Source: Silicimonas sp. (GTDB lineage: Bacteria > Pseudomonadota > Alphaproteobacteria > Rhodobacterales > Rhodobacteraceae). From it: a stretch of 51,216 nucleotides of DNA. Every line of letters starts with the position of its first letter. Positions within the stretch are counted from its first letter, which is position 1. The notes beneath the pieces were generated by a model, which was not told where the DNA came from, did no database searches, and saw only the letters and a list, made by a program, of their open reading frames with translations. The stretch covers positions 1 to 51,216 of the forward strand of contig JAJEAC010000005.1 in assembly GCA_022824315.1 (NCBI GenBank). The letters are read 5' to 3'. The translations under genes were made by a program, and so were the position numbers. Positions 34,853 to 43,648 of the stretch are shown piece by piece.

Positions 34853-35482
34853 TCACTTCTTGCCGGAATCAGGCTCTGCGCGACGTTCCGCGATCTCATC
34901 TATGAGACCCCAGTCCCTGGCTTCTTCAGGAGTCATGAAATTGTCCCGTTCCAAGGCGTCCTCAACCTTCTTCAAGGACTGCCCGGTGTGCTTGACGTAA
35001 ATTTTGTTGAGTTGCGTCTTGAGCCGTTCCGTCTGGCGCGCGTGGATCATGATGTCCGTCGCCTGCCCCTGGTACCCACCGGACGGCTGGTGCACCATGA
35101 TCGAGGAATTGGGCAACGCCATCCGCATGCCCTTCTCACCCGCCGCGAGAAGGAGCGATCCCATTGACGCCGCCTCCCCGACGACAAGCGTCGCAATGCC
35201 TGGGCGTATGTACTGCATCGTGTCGTAGATCGAGAGACCGGCGGTCACGACCCCGCCGGGACTGTTGATATACAGAGAGATCTCCTTAGAGGGATTCTCC
35301 GCCTCCAGATGCAGGAGCTGGGCCACGACGAGCTGGCTCAGCCCGTCATGGACGGGTCCGTTCACGAATACGATTCGCTCCTTCAGGAGGCGCGAGAATA
35401 TGTCGTAGGCGCGTTCTCCCCGGCTGGTCTGCTCGACCACCATTGGAACCAGGTTCATGTATGTCTCGAACGGATCTTTCAT
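34853..35482 (-). CDS. clpP: ClpP protease
   Basis: The 209-residue serine protease forms the double seven-membered ring of ClpXP and ClpAP. The catalytic Ser is S106 in [11 protein letters not shown] and the His is H131 in [14 protein letters not shown], with the Asp in the [11 protein letters not shown] segment. I chose ATG 35482 because relatives start MKDP; an ATG at 35491 gives three more residues and is equally well placed for the AAAGG before it. One oddity: the residue before AASMGS is Glu, where most ClpP proteins have Gln. clpX follows on the same strand. Expected to be functional. Confidence 0.97.
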   Translation of the reverse strand: MKDPFETYMNLVPMVVEQTSRGERAYDIFSRLLKERIVFVNGPVHDGLSQLVVAQLLHLEAENPSKEISLYINSPGGVVTAGLSIYDTMQYIRPGIATLVVGEAASMGSLLLAAGEKGMRMALPNSSIMVHQPSGGYQGQATDIMIHARQTERLKTQLNKIYVKHTGQSLKKVEDALERDNFMTPEEARDWGLIDEIAERRAEPDSGKK

Positions 35483-36131
35483 GTGCCGCATTCGCCTTTG
35501 CCTGCAAGTGCCCCTGCCTCGCCGCTGCCTGCCAGTGTCTTAGTGGCCGCCGTCAGAGGCTTCAAGAGCACTGAGATCGCCGAACGAAGATTTCCGATGG
35601 CGATGCAAGATCGCCTCAAAGTGTCACTACCGGACTTGTTTGCCAGGCGGACTGGCCATCGGTCTGCACCATGCCCGTGAAATGCATGGGAATATATACG
35701 AAAGTCCCAACGTTCGATTTCGAGGTTGCGCTCGCGGTGGAAACGTGGCGGGAAGACCGTGCATGAGGGCGAGGCGTTGCCTTTCCGATCTCGGCAACAG
35801 AGTTGTAGGGCTGCGGCCCTGCCGAGCCGCCCCGCTGCAGGGGCAGACATGACGCGGCGTCCGGGATTGGCGCATCTGCACGGCGAGGAGCGTTGGCGTT
35901 GGCCACTTCGACGACCCGTGAAATCAATGCGAAGTCTCAATGGGACTTTCGAATATAATTCCCAAATGCATCCTGTCCCGCAAGCCGCAGGGGACGCCCG
36001 ACACAGAGACCTGTGGATTGCCCTCCGCACCGCCCCGGCTTCCGGCGAAACGGATCGTGTCGCCGCATGCGCCGTCCCGGACGGCAATCATCCGGCTTGC
36101 CTTCGCGCCGGGCAGGCGTCAATTTGCAGCC
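35483..36131. other. divergent intergenic region clpP / FAD dehydrogenase
   Basis: About 650 bases between divergent genes. Open frames exist on both strands (for example 35,479-36,087 minus) but are rich in Arg, Cys and Ser with no family likeness, typical of G+C-rich noncoding DNA. It should hold both promoters; I cannot place them. The frame of the downstream gene is open back to 35940, but no homology supports an earlier start. Confidence 0.4.
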
Positions 36132-37538
36132 ATGGCACAGGCAACCAAACTGCCCCGGAACGATTCTGGCATCGAAACCGCCATCGGCGTGCTGAAGCAG
36201 CGGTTCGGCGAGCGGCTCCAGACCGGACGCCCGGTCCGGGAGCAGCACGGCCACACGACCACCTGGATCAGGAACCAGCCGCCTGACGCAGTGATCTTCG
36301 CAAGGTCCACGGAGGAAGTTGCGGAAATCGTCACCGTGGCGGCCGCGCACAAGGCGCCTGTAATCGCCTACGGTACCGGCACGTCGCTTGAAGGCCATGT
36401 CAACGCCCCTGCAGGCGGGATTTCCATCGACGTGAACCAAATGAACAAGGTGCTCGAGGTTCATGCGGAGGATCTCGACGTCGTTATCCAGCCGGGGATC
36501 ACGCGCAAGGCCCTGAACGAGGAGTTGCGGGATACCGGGCTCTTCTTTCCCATTGATCCCGGCGCAGATGCGTCCCTGGGCGGCATGGCGGCGACCCGGG
36601 CCTCGGGAACGAACGCCGTGCGCTACGGGACAATGCGGGACAACGTGCTGAGCCTCGAGGCTGTGCTGCCGTCCGGCGAGATCATCCGGACCGGGCGTCG
36701 CGCGAAGAAGTCGAGCGCAGGCTATGACCTGACCAGGCTCCTCATCGGGTCGGAAGGCACGCTCGGCATCATCACCGAGCTTACGTTGAAGCTGCACGGA
36801 ATTCCCGAGGCCATGTCCTCGGCGCGCTGCACGTTTCCGGCAGTCGACGCCGCCTGTCAGGCGGTCATCACCACTATCCAGATGGGCGTGCCGGTCGCGC
36901 GCATCGAACTCCTGGACGCAGATTGCGTGGCCGCCATCAACGCCTATTCCAAGCTTGATCTCCCGGTGAACCCGCTCCTGCTGCTTGAGTTCCACGGTTC
37001 GGAGTCGGAAGTGGCTGCACAAGCCACGACCTTCGGGGAGATCGCCGACGAATTTGGCGGCACGGGCTTTGAATGGACCGCTAGTCGCGAGGAACGCACC
37101 CGTCTCTGGCAGGCGCGCCATGACGGCTATTGGGCGCTGCTTGCATCACGACCAGGCAAGGACACGATCGCGACGGATGTCTGCGTGCCGATCTCGAACC
37201 TTGCAGAGGCCGTGGAGCGGTCTCAGGACGAGGCCCGCAGACTGGGACTCTACTCACCGATTCTCGGGCATGTCGGCGACGGCAACTTCCACAACACGGT
37301 GTTCTTCGACAAGGACAATGACGAAGAGCGTGCGAAGTGCGAGCATTTCATTGCGTGGCTTGCCAAGCTCGCAATCGAACTGGACGGCACGGTCACCGGT
37401 GAACACGGCATCGGCCAGGGAAAGATCGCATCCCTCTCAAGCGAATTGGGACCCGCCACCGGGATCATGTCGGCCATCAAGTCTGCCCTCGATCCCGACA
37501 ACATAATGAACCCCGGCAAGATCATCATGCCTGGCTGA
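36132..37538 (+). CDS. FAD-linked 2-hydroxyacid dehydrogenase (D-lactate/glycolate type)
   Basis: The 468-residue enzyme belongs to the GlcD / D-lactate dehydrogenase (cytochrome) family. The FAD-binding domain shows VIAYGTGTSLEGHVNAP near residue 77, DPGADASLGGMAATRASG and the YDLTRLLIGSEGTLGIITE stretch. The C-terminal FAD-oxidase domain has the metal/substrate histidines in GHVGDGNFHN and GEHGIGQGK. Such enzymes oxidise D-2-hydroxy acids and pass electrons to quinone or cytochrome c. I chose ATG 36132 (MAQATKLPRN). It stands alone between clpP and the GntR/ABC cluster. Glycolate, one product of pentonate cleavage, or D-lactate are equally possible substrates. Confidence 0.88.
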   Translation: MAQATKLPRNDSGIETAIGVLKQRFGERLQTGRPVREQHGHTTTWIRNQPPDAVIFARSTEEVAEIVTVAAAHKAPVIAYGTGTSLEGHVNAPAGGISIDVNQMNKVLEVHAEDLDVVIQPGITRKALNEELRDTGLFFPIDPGADASLGGMAATRASGTNAVRYGTMRDNVLSLEAVLPSGEIIRTGRRAKKSSAGYDLTRLLIGSEGTLGIITELTLKLHGIPEAMSSARCTFPAVDAACQAVITTIQMGVPVARIELLDADCVAAINAYSKLDLPVNPLLLLEFHGSESEVAAQATTFGEIADEFGGTGFEWTASREERTRLWQARHDGYWALLASRPGKDTIATDVCVPISNLAEAVERSQDEARRLGLYSPILGHVGDGNFHNTVFFDKDNDEERAKCEHFIAWLAKLAIELDGTVTGEHGIGQGKIASLSSELGPATGIMSAIKSALDPDNIMNPGKIIMPG

Positions 37539-38060
37539 CACGGTCGCCGCATTCCAGGCACGGCGGCCACGATCACCTTTGCCCGCATGCCGCGCTTATC
37601 GCTCCATTTCTGGCGGCATGAGCGCGGATCCGAGAATCAACTTAGTGCGTGTCCGGCGCAGTTGGAGAAATTTGCTGTATTTCTGAGACAGTTCGTACAT
37701 TCCGTCGGCTCAGTGGTGTCGAGGACATTGCCGACGGCCCACCAGAGGGCATTGCGGGGCGAGGCCGCCGTGTTGCGCAGACCATGCATGATCCCGGCGA
37801 ATGCCTGTCGATCACGTTCAAGCAGACAAATTTCGCTCTCCTGGCGTTGGGACCAGGTTCCAGAGCACCGGAATTCATGGTCGTGCGAAGTTGCCTTCGG
37901 CGTCGAGAACATGCTGAAGGTAGGGCCACAGCAGGCCCCTGACCCGGCTCGCAAGCCACATGCGGTCCACCGAGAATCTGCTTGAGACCCTAGACCACTC
38001 CGAGAACCGAACGATCTCCGGAGCGGTCGGCTTGAGACGGAAGAGCGAGCCAGATGATTC
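37539..38060. other. gene-free stretch, possibly degenerate
   Basis: About 520 bases without a recognisable gene. An open frame at 37,587-37,985 (plus) and another at 37,637-37,954 (minus) overlap, and neither has a ribosome binding site or a recognisable family. The sequence might be a relic of a mobile element, but I cannot name one. TGCCTGG (37528) and CCAGGCA (37554) around the preceding stop could form a weak terminator stem. Confidence 0.4.
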
Positions 38061-38813
38061 CTACCTCAAACCGAGAATGTCCTTGAGATCGCCTTCTTTC
38101 GGTCTTGGCGGGGCGAGATCGAGGCCGTCCTTGATCTTCCTCAGGTGCTCGAACATGAGAGAGGCGGTCGTATCGGCATCGCCACGCTCGATTGCGCCCA
38201 GCAAATCCGAGTGCTCGCCGTCAGGACAGTCCTTGTGGTTCGACGCCCCGAACAGTCCGACTATCAGCGATGACCTGGTCACAAGCTCGCGAATGACACG
38301 CCTCAAGATGAGGTTTCCGGACGCCAAGGCAACCTTCACGTGAAATTCGCCGGAGAGCCGAACGAGGTCCGCGCCCTTTCTGTACTCTCTTGCCTCATCC
38401 TCCAGGGCAATGTGCTGTCTCAGCATCGCCAGGTATTCGGGGGAGACCGCAACCGCAACGCGTCTCGCGATTGCCGGCTCGAGCACCATGCGGGCGTCGA
38501 AGACCTCGCTCGCTTCCTTCGGGCTCGGGCTGGCGACGAACGCGCCGCGGTTCGCTTCCAGCTCGACGATTCCCTGGTCGGACAGGAGCAGCAACGCGCG
38601 CCTGACGCGCATGCGTCCCACGCCGAACGCCTCGCAAAGCTTGAGTTCGTTCAGCTTCTGCGCGGGCGGAAGCCTATGCTCCATGACCGCGCTGTAGATG
38701 CGCTCGACGATGTACGCCTCGTCGACGCGGTCAGGCAAGGCCTTGTTCGCCGCTTCCATGCTGGTCGGATCCGTCGGCACGCTTTTCCGAAACCCTCGTT
38801 TCCATTCGACCAT
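38061..38813 (-). CDS. GntR-family regulator (FCD type)
   Basis: The 250-residue DNA-binding protein has an N-terminal winged helix (about residues 30-100: ERIYSAVMEHRLPPAQKLNE, then CEAFGVGRMRVRRALLLLSDQG and VELEANRGAFVASPS). An all-helical FCD ligand domain follows, with the D-ARMVLEPAIARR start and the metal-binding histidines in the EFHVKVALASGN and GEHSDLLGAIERGD segments. It is divergent from the ABC transporter genes, with 190 bases between, and almost certainly controls them. Relatives respond to small organic acids. The gene's own promoter region contains TTGTCAA/TTGACAA elements, good operator candidates. The ligand is probably what the ABC transporter imports. Confidence 0.9.
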   Translation of the reverse strand: MVEWKRGFRKSVPTDPTSMEAANKALPDRVDEAYIVERIYSAVMEHRLPPAQKLNELKLCEAFGVGRMRVRRALLLLSDQGIVELEANRGAFVASPSPKEASEVFDARMVLEPAIARRVAVAVSPEYLAMLRQHIALEDEAREYRKGADLVRLSGEFHVKVALASGNLILRRVIRELVTRSSLIVGLFGASNHKDCPDGEHSDLLGAIERGDADTTASLMFEHLRKIKDGLDLAPPRPKEGDLKDILGLR

Positions 38814-38852
38814 AATCGAGACGCGTCACACTTCACACCATTCGGCCTCCCT

Positions 38853-38897
38853 TTGTCAATAAGGACGTTAACAGAGACAATCAATATCGTTGACAAC
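38853..38897. promoter_or_regulatory. candidate GntR operator and promoter
   Basis: TTGTCAA (38853-38859) and its reverse complement TTGACAA (38890-38896) flank a 30-base spacer between the divergent regulator and ABC genes. The right element is part of the palindrome GTTGACAAC (38889-38897), which contains a consensus -35 box TTGACA facing the ABC operon. A repressor bound there would block transcription. Inferred by eye. Confidence 0.45.
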
Positions 38898-39003
38898 TTT
38901 TTCCGTTCATGTTGAAGTTCGGCAGGCAGAATCGAAACACGGGCAAGAACGGGTCCCGCGACCCGTAGAGCGGCAGCAACCAGGATTGACCCAGGAGAGA
39001 GAT

Positions 39004-40191
39004 ATGAAACGCAGAAACATGCTCATGACGCTGACGGCAGCGCTTGCGGTTTCCGTCACGCAGGGAACGGCCGCCCTGGCCCAGAACCCGGTCCTCAAGA
39101 TCGGCTTTGTCGGGGTCACAAGCGGGCCGGCCGCTGCATGGGGAATTTCCAACCAGCGATCGATGGAGACCCGCGCGGCATGGATCAACGAGACCGGCGG
39201 ATACACGATCGGAGACGTGACCTATGACATCGAGATCGTCTCGTTCGATGACCAGAAGGACCCGAAGCGGGCGATTGCCGGAATGGAAAGGATGGCCCAG
39301 GAGGGGATACACTACGTGGTGGGTCCGAACGTTGACGACGGCGCGGCCGCTGTGCGCCCGGTGGCGGAGGCAAACGGGATCATCTACTTCCCGTACGCAT
39401 TTCCGAAGGCGCTCTACACGGCTCCGGCGTCGAACGCCGTTCTGGGAATGGTCGCCAACTACCAATCCGGTCCGGCCATCTACAAGTACCTGATGGAGGA
39501 TAGGGGCGTCGGGACGGTTGCCTTCATCGCCGCCAACGAATCCGACCCCCTCAGCCAGCGCGACAGCGGCCGCGAGGCAGCGGAAGCGCTGGGGCTTGAA
39601 GTGGTCTCCGCCAACGTGACCTACCAGGTGGACACCACCGACTTCACGCCGGTTCTCACTCCGGTGATCCGCACGAATCCCGATCTGCTCGTGCTGTCAG
39701 GCGTGACACCGGCAAATGCCCCGCAACTGATCCGGTCAGCGCGTGAACTGGGTTTCCAGGGGCTGATTTCGACGGAGACCGCCCAAGACGCCCAGGTCCT
39801 GCGCGAGAGCGCGGGCGACCTGGCGAACGGGTTCATATCCGTTGGCGGTGCGTCCACGCCGGAAATCGCGTCCGACGCGATGAACGAATTCGTTGCGAGA
39901 TACACGGAGATGTTCGGCGAATACAACGACGAGTCAAACACCAAGGTGTATGCGCTTGAATACATCCTGGCGACGATTGCAGCGAATCCAGCGGCCATTG
40001 ACGACGTCGAGGTCTTCAAGCAGACGATCGACACGTTCGAGGCACCGAACCCCTACATGAAGGGCGACGCCATGATGCGGTACGTGGGCGTGTCCTCGTT
40101 CGGGCAGCGCCGCCAGATTGCGGTTCCGCTGGTCGTGAACGTCTTCCAGGACGGGGAGTTCGAAACGCTCTTCGTGGCCGAAGTCGACTGA
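39004..40191 (+). CDS. livJ: ABC transporter substrate-binding protein (branched-chain amino acid/amide type)
   Basis: The 395-residue periplasmic protein is the type I binding protein of the following ABC transporter. A signal peptide covers about residues 1-26 (ending ALA-Q). The mature protein starts PVLKIGFVGVTSGPAAAWG and has the Leu/Ile/Val-binding fold with KDPKRAIAGMERMAQEG and VVGPNVDDGAAAV. AGGAGAG before ATG 39004 is strong. The gene heads a five-gene operon divergent from a GntR regulator. A perfect 14-pair stem-loop follows the stop codon and could protect this message or cut readthrough, giving more binding protein than permease. The ligand is unknown; the nearby racemase suggests an amino-acid or amide-like compound. 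Symbol given for family only. Confidence 0.88.
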   Translation: MKRRNMLMTLTAALAVSVTQGTAALAQNPVLKIGFVGVTSGPAAAWGISNQRSMETRAAWINETGGYTIGDVTYDIEIVSFDDQKDPKRAIAGMERMAQEGIHYVVGPNVDDGAAAVRPVAEANGIIYFPYAFPKALYTAPASNAVLGMVANYQSGPAIYKYLMEDRGVGTVAFIAANESDPLSQRDSGREAAEALGLEVVSANVTYQVDTTDFTPVLTPVIRTNPDLLVLSGVTPANAPQLIRSARELGFQGLISTETAQDAQVLRESAGDLANGFISVGGASTPEIASDAMNEFVARYTEMFGEYNDESNTKVYALEYILATIAANPAAIDDVEVFKQTIDTFEAPNPYMKGDAMMRYVGVSSFGQRRQIAVPLVVNVFQDGEFETLFVAEVD

Positions 40192-40213
40192 TCGAACAGC
40201 CGCTTCGTGAATT

Positions 40214-40245
40214 TTGCACCGGACCGGAACCCCGGTCCGGTGCAA
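40214..40245 (+). terminator. intercistronic 14-pair stem-loop
   Basis: TTGCACCGGACCGG (40214-40227), loop AACC and CCGGTCCGGTGCAA (40232-40245) form a perfect hairpin between the binding-protein gene and the first permease gene. No T tract follows, so partial termination or 3' protection of the upstream message is more likely than full stop. Confidence 0.6.
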
Positions 40246-40265
40246 CTGCGGCGCAGGGTGCTTTC

Positions 40266-41135
40266 ATGGAACAGGTCATCGTAAACGGCGTCTATCTGGG
40301 CTCGCAATATGCCATGATCGCGCTCGGGCTGACGTTGATTTTCGCCCTCATGAACGTGCTGAATTTCGCCCATGGCCAGATGTACGTCATCGGGGGGTTC
40401 GTGACCTACACGTTCTATGGCCAGTTCGGATTGCCGTTCGTGCTCGCTCTCCTGATGTCCTGCGTGACTCTTGCAGTGCTGGGGGCGCTGATAGAGAAAT
40501 TCCTGTTTGGCCCCGTGATCCGGAGGTCGGCAAGAGAAGAGAGCACCATGCTGCTCGCAGCCGGAATCGCCTTCCTGCTGGACGCGTTGATCCTGCTGGT
40601 GTTCGGGGAAAAGCAGCGCGGCGTCCCGAAGATCGTCGACGGCGTCTTCAACTGGGATTTCCGGATCATCATTCCCTACGACCGGGTGCTGATCTGCGTT
40701 CTCGCAATCCTGTCCATCGTCGCGTTCATCTCTTTCATGCAGTTCACGAGGACCGGCCGCGCGCTCAGAGCCATCGCGCAAGACCGTGTCGCGGCGGAAC
40801 TGATGGGCGTCAACGTAAACCGGTACTCCATGATCGGGTTCGCCCTCGGAGCCATGCTGGCAGGCCTTGTGGGCGGCCTGCTCGTCACGATTACCGGGGT
40901 CAATCTCGGCATGGGCGGACCCACATCCATCAAGGCGTTCATGATGGTGATGATCGGCGGTGCGGGGGTGATCTCTGGTGCCATACTCGGCGGGTTCATT
41001 CTCGGCATGCTGGAGGCTGTCGGGCTTGCCGTGCTTTTCCAGTACGGCGACATCACCTACCTGGCAATATTCGTGGCTCTCATGATCTTCCTGGCCATTC
41101 GCCCGCAAGGCCTCATGGGCAAGCCGTGGGGATAG
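40266..41135 (+). CDS. livH: ABC transporter permease (LivH type)
   Basis: The 289-residue inner-membrane protein is one half of the translocation pore. About eight membrane segments are visible. The LivH family text ALGLTLIFALMNVLNFAHG, with the conserved N-F-A-H-G, is at residues 19-37. The cytoplasmic coupling loop RALRAIAQDRVAAELMGVN, which contacts the ATPases, is near residue 167. The ATG at 40266 follows GCAGGG. It lies 74 bases after the binding-protein gene, separated by a strong stem-loop, and four bases before livM. Symbol given for family membership; branched-chain amino-acid specificity is not implied. Confidence 0.92.
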   Translation: MEQVIVNGVYLGSQYAMIALGLTLIFALMNVLNFAHGQMYVIGGFVTYTFYGQFGLPFVLALLMSCVTLAVLGALIEKFLFGPVIRRSAREESTMLLAAGIAFLLDALILLVFGEKQRGVPKIVDGVFNWDFRIIIPYDRVLICVLAILSIVAFISFMQFTRTGRALRAIAQDRVAAELMGVNVNRYSMIGFALGAMLAGLVGGLLVTITGVNLGMGGPTSIKAFMMVMIGGAGVISGAILGGFILGMLEAVGLAVLFQYGDITYLAIFVALMIFLAIRPQGLMGKPWG

Positions 41136-41139
41136 CATT

Positions 41140-42135
41140 TTGAGTCGTGCTGACACACACCGGTTGCCACTGGTTTTCGGCTTCGCAGTGTTTCTCATTG
41201 CAGTTTTCCTGCTCGTCCCCTTCCTGATTTCCGTAACCGGGCGCTGGAATTTCTATTTCACGCTGACATCCGTGGCACTGCTGTCCGTCGCGAGCGCCGG
41301 CGTCTGGCTCACGTTCTATATCGGCCGGATCAATATCGGTCAGGGCGCGTTCGCGCTGATCGGCGCCTACGTGTCGGCCATCCTCGTCACCAAGGCGGAC
41401 GTCTCCTTCTGGGTCTCCCTTCCTGCAGCCGGTCTCTTCGCGGGCCTGGTCGCAGTCGTGATCGGTCTCCCGATTCTGCGATTGCGCGGTGTGTATTTCG
41501 CGATGATCACGCTGGTGCTGACCGAGGTCGTCCGCCTTGCTGCGCTCGCATTGCCGATCACCAACGGCGCGAAGGGAATCGTGTCAATCCCGTTGCCTGG
41601 CGAGCTGTCATTGTTCGGCATCACGATAATTCCGGACTTTTCCACGATCGAAAACCCCAAGCTGGCGTTCTACTACACCGCCTGCGTTCTGATGGTTGTG
41701 TGCTTCGCGTCGATGTACCGGATCGTGCATTCGCGCCTCGGGCAGCTCTGCCGGTCAATGCAGCAGAACGAGGAACTTGCGTCGTCCGTCGGCGTCAACA
41801 TTGCCTACCTGCGCGTGATCGTCTTCGCGATTTCCTCGTTCTTTGGCGGCCTGGGGGGCGCCATGTTCGGAGCGATCGCGCAGTCGGTCTATCCATCGAG
41901 TTTCGTGGTCAAGGACTCGATTGACTTCATGCTGAACTGCTTTCTGGGCGGCCTTGGCTACGTCTTCGGACCGATGCTCGGGACACTTGTGCTCTATTTC
42001 GGCTGGGACCTGCTGTTCGAACTTGGGAAGTACCAGCTGCTTGTGTATTCGGGCACGCTGATCCTGCTGATCCTCGTTCTTCCGAACGGCCTTCTCAGCA
42101 TACGATTCGATCGAATCCGAGGGCTGTGGAAATGA
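41140..42135 (+). CDS. livM: ABC transporter permease (LivM type)
   Basis: The 331-residue inner-membrane protein is the second pore subunit. Some nine or ten membrane segments are present. Typical text is FYIGRINIGQGAFALIGAY at about 62-80, GLPILRLRGVYFAMITLVL and the coupling loop GQLCRSMQQNEELASSVGVN. The start appears to be TTG at 41140, four bases after the livH stop and preceded by GTGGGGAT; the next in-frame ATG would cut into the first membrane helix. Its stop overlaps the start of the ATPase gene livG as ATGA. It works with LivH, two ATPases and the periplasmic binding protein. Confidence 0.91.
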   Translation: MSRADTHRLPLVFGFAVFLIAVFLLVPFLISVTGRWNFYFTLTSVALLSVASAGVWLTFYIGRINIGQGAFALIGAYVSAILVTKADVSFWVSLPAAGLFAGLVAVVIGLPILRLRGVYFAMITLVLTEVVRLAALALPITNGAKGIVSIPLPGELSLFGITIIPDFSTIENPKLAFYYTACVLMVVCFASMYRIVHSRLGQLCRSMQQNEELASSVGVNIAYLRVIVFAISSFFGGLGGAMFGAIAQSVYPSSFVVKDSIDFMLNCFLGGLGYVFGPMLGTLVLYFGWDLLFELGKYQLLVYSGTLILLILVLPNGLLSIRFDRIRGLWK

Positions 42136-42911
42136 CCCCGCTTCTCGAGATCCGCGAACTGACACGCAAGTTCGGAGGGCTGACGGCCACCAACGCCGTG
42201 TCCTTCGATGTTCGGGAAGACGAGATCGTTTCCGTTATCGGACCCAATGGTGCCGGCAAGTCCACGCTCTTCAAGCTGATCACGTCGTTCCTGCGGACGA
42301 CATCCGGCGAGGTGTTGTTTCGCGGCGAGCGGATTTCCGACCTGAAGCCCCATGCCGTGGCGCGGAAGGGGGTCGTGAGAACGTTTCAGGAAACCAGCAT
42401 TTTCAAAGACATGACGGTCAGGGAGAGCGTTATCGTTGCCCAGCATCTCCGATCGTCGGCAACGCTGGGAGGATATTTCTTCGGCACCCGAGCCGCACGT
42501 CTTGACGAGGCAAGCTTTGGACGGAGAGCCGACGAACTGCTTTCCTTTCTTGGGATGTCTGACATTGCCGATGAACGTGCGGGCAATCTGCCCCAGGGTC
42601 ATCTGCGGGCGCTTGGCATCGCGATCGGGCTTTCCACCGACCCGGTCGTCCTGTTGCTTGACGAACCATTTGCGGGGATGAACCTAGACGAGACGAAGCA
42701 CATGGTCGCGCTCGTGAAATCCGTCCGGGACCGGGGCGTGACGGTTTTGCTCGTTGAACACGACATGGCTGCGGTCATGTCGATCTCCGACCGGATCGTC
42801 GTGCTGAACTTTGGCGAAAAGATCGCTGAAGGCACGCCTGCCCAGATACAGAATGACGAGAAGGTCATCGAGGCGTACCTCGGCAGCAGCGACGATGAGA
42901 TCGGAGTCTGA
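42132..42911 (+). CDS. livG: ABC transporter ATP-binding protein (LivG type)
   Basis: The 259-residue cytoplasmic ATPase powers the transporter with LivF. Walker A is GPNGAGKST near residue 40, the LivG-specific VVRTFQETSIFKDMTV stretch is near 85, Walker B is VVLLLDEPFAGMN, and the switch His is in LLVEHDMAAVM. The ABC signature is unusual: where most LivG proteins have LSYGQQRRLEIA, this one reads LPQGHLRALGIA, so the Gly is kept but the Ser and Gln are lost. LivF has a canonical LSGGEQQ, so one composite ATP site may be asymmetric. The ATG at 42132 overlaps the livM stop as ATGA; a GTG six bases earlier is less likely. Confidence 0.9.
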   Translation: MTPLLEIRELTRKFGGLTATNAVSFDVREDEIVSVIGPNGAGKSTLFKLITSFLRTTSGEVLFRGERISDLKPHAVARKGVVRTFQETSIFKDMTVRESVIVAQHLRSSATLGGYFFGTRAARLDEASFGRRADELLSFLGMSDIADERAGNLPQGHLRALGIAIGLSTDPVVLLLDEPFAGMNLDETKHMVALVKSVRDRGVTVLLVEHDMAAVMSISDRIVVLNFGEKIAEGTPAQIQNDEKVIEAYLGSSDDEIGV

Positions 42912-42914
42912 GCC

Positions 42915-43640
42915 ATGACAGCCAGGATCTTGGACTTTCAGGATGTCGAGCTCTACTATGATCGCGTCTATGCGCTGCGGGGCGTGACGCTTGAGTTGAC
43001 AGAAGGCGAGACGGTCGCCCTCATCGGGGCGAACGGGGCCGGAAAGTCATCCATATTGCGCGCGATTACCGGTCTCTCCAGGATCAAGAGCGGCTCGATC
43101 AGCTTCAGGGGGGAGCGTATCGACGGCCGCGACACTGCCAGCATCGTCAGCAAGGGCATTGCAATGGTGCCGGAAGGCCGACGGGTGTTTCCCTACATGT
43201 CGGTCAGGGACAATCTGATGATGGGCGCTTTCACGCGGACGAACAGGGAAGAAAACAGGAGGTCGCTCGACAGCGTTCTCGAACGGTTTCCGCGCCTGAA
43301 GGAACGTCTGCGCCAGACCGCCGGGACGTTGTCCGGTGGCGAACAGCAGATGCTTGTGATCGGCCGGGCGCTGATGGCTCGTCCGCAACTCCTGCTGCTG
43401 GACGAACCATCGCTCGGCATTGCGCCAAAGCTCGTTCAGGACATCGCGCGGTCTATCGTGAATATCAACCGGGAAGACGGCGTTTCAGTTCTCTTGGTCG
43501 AACAGAATTCACGCATGGCGCTGAGCATATCCCATCGCGCATACGCGATCACAACGGGAAACGTCGTGATATCGGGCGAGTCGCGCGAATTGCTGAATGA
43601 CAGTCGCATAAAGGCGGCATACCTGGGCGGAGCAGTGTAG
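42915..43640 (+). CDS. livF: ABC transporter ATP-binding protein (LivF type)
   Basis: The 241-residue cytoplasmic ATPase is the partner of LivG. Walker A GANGAGKSS is near residue 38, the LivF text KGIAMVPEGRRVFPYMSVRD near 80, the signature LSGGEQQMLVIGRALM near 140, and Walker B LLLLDEPSLGIAPKL follows. The switch region VLLVEQNSRMALSISHRAY is intact. The ATG at 42915 lies three bases after the livG stop, so the genes are tightly coupled. It completes the five-component transporter; a racemase gene follows eight bases later and likely belongs to the same transcript. Confidence 0.93.
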   Translation: MTARILDFQDVELYYDRVYALRGVTLELTEGETVALIGANGAGKSSILRAITGLSRIKSGSISFRGERIDGRDTASIVSKGIAMVPEGRRVFPYMSVRDNLMMGAFTRTNREENRRSLDSVLERFPRLKERLRQTAGTLSGGEQQMLVIGRALMARPQLLLLDEPSLGIAPKLVQDIARSIVNINREDGVSVLLVEQNSRMALSISHRAYAITTGNVVISGESRELLNDSRIKAAYLGGAV

Positions 43641-43648
43641 GCGGAACC

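Noticed and set aside
35483-36087. Long minus-strand frame upstream of clpP
   Set aside because: Rich in Arg, Ser and Cys, overlapped by equally long frames on the other strand, and with no family likeness.
35937-37121. 394-codon frame antisense to the FAD-linked dehydrogenase
   Set aside because: Shadow of the conserved gene on the plus strand; no motif, no ribosome binding site.
37587-37985. Possible gene or transposase remnant
   Set aside because: No ribosome binding site, no transposase motif, no inverted repeats or target duplications could be found, so I left the stretch unassigned.
40053-41198. 381-codon frame antisense to livJ/livH
   Set aside because: Composition is His/Glu/Arg rich as expected for the reverse of membrane-protein codons, with no recognisable family.
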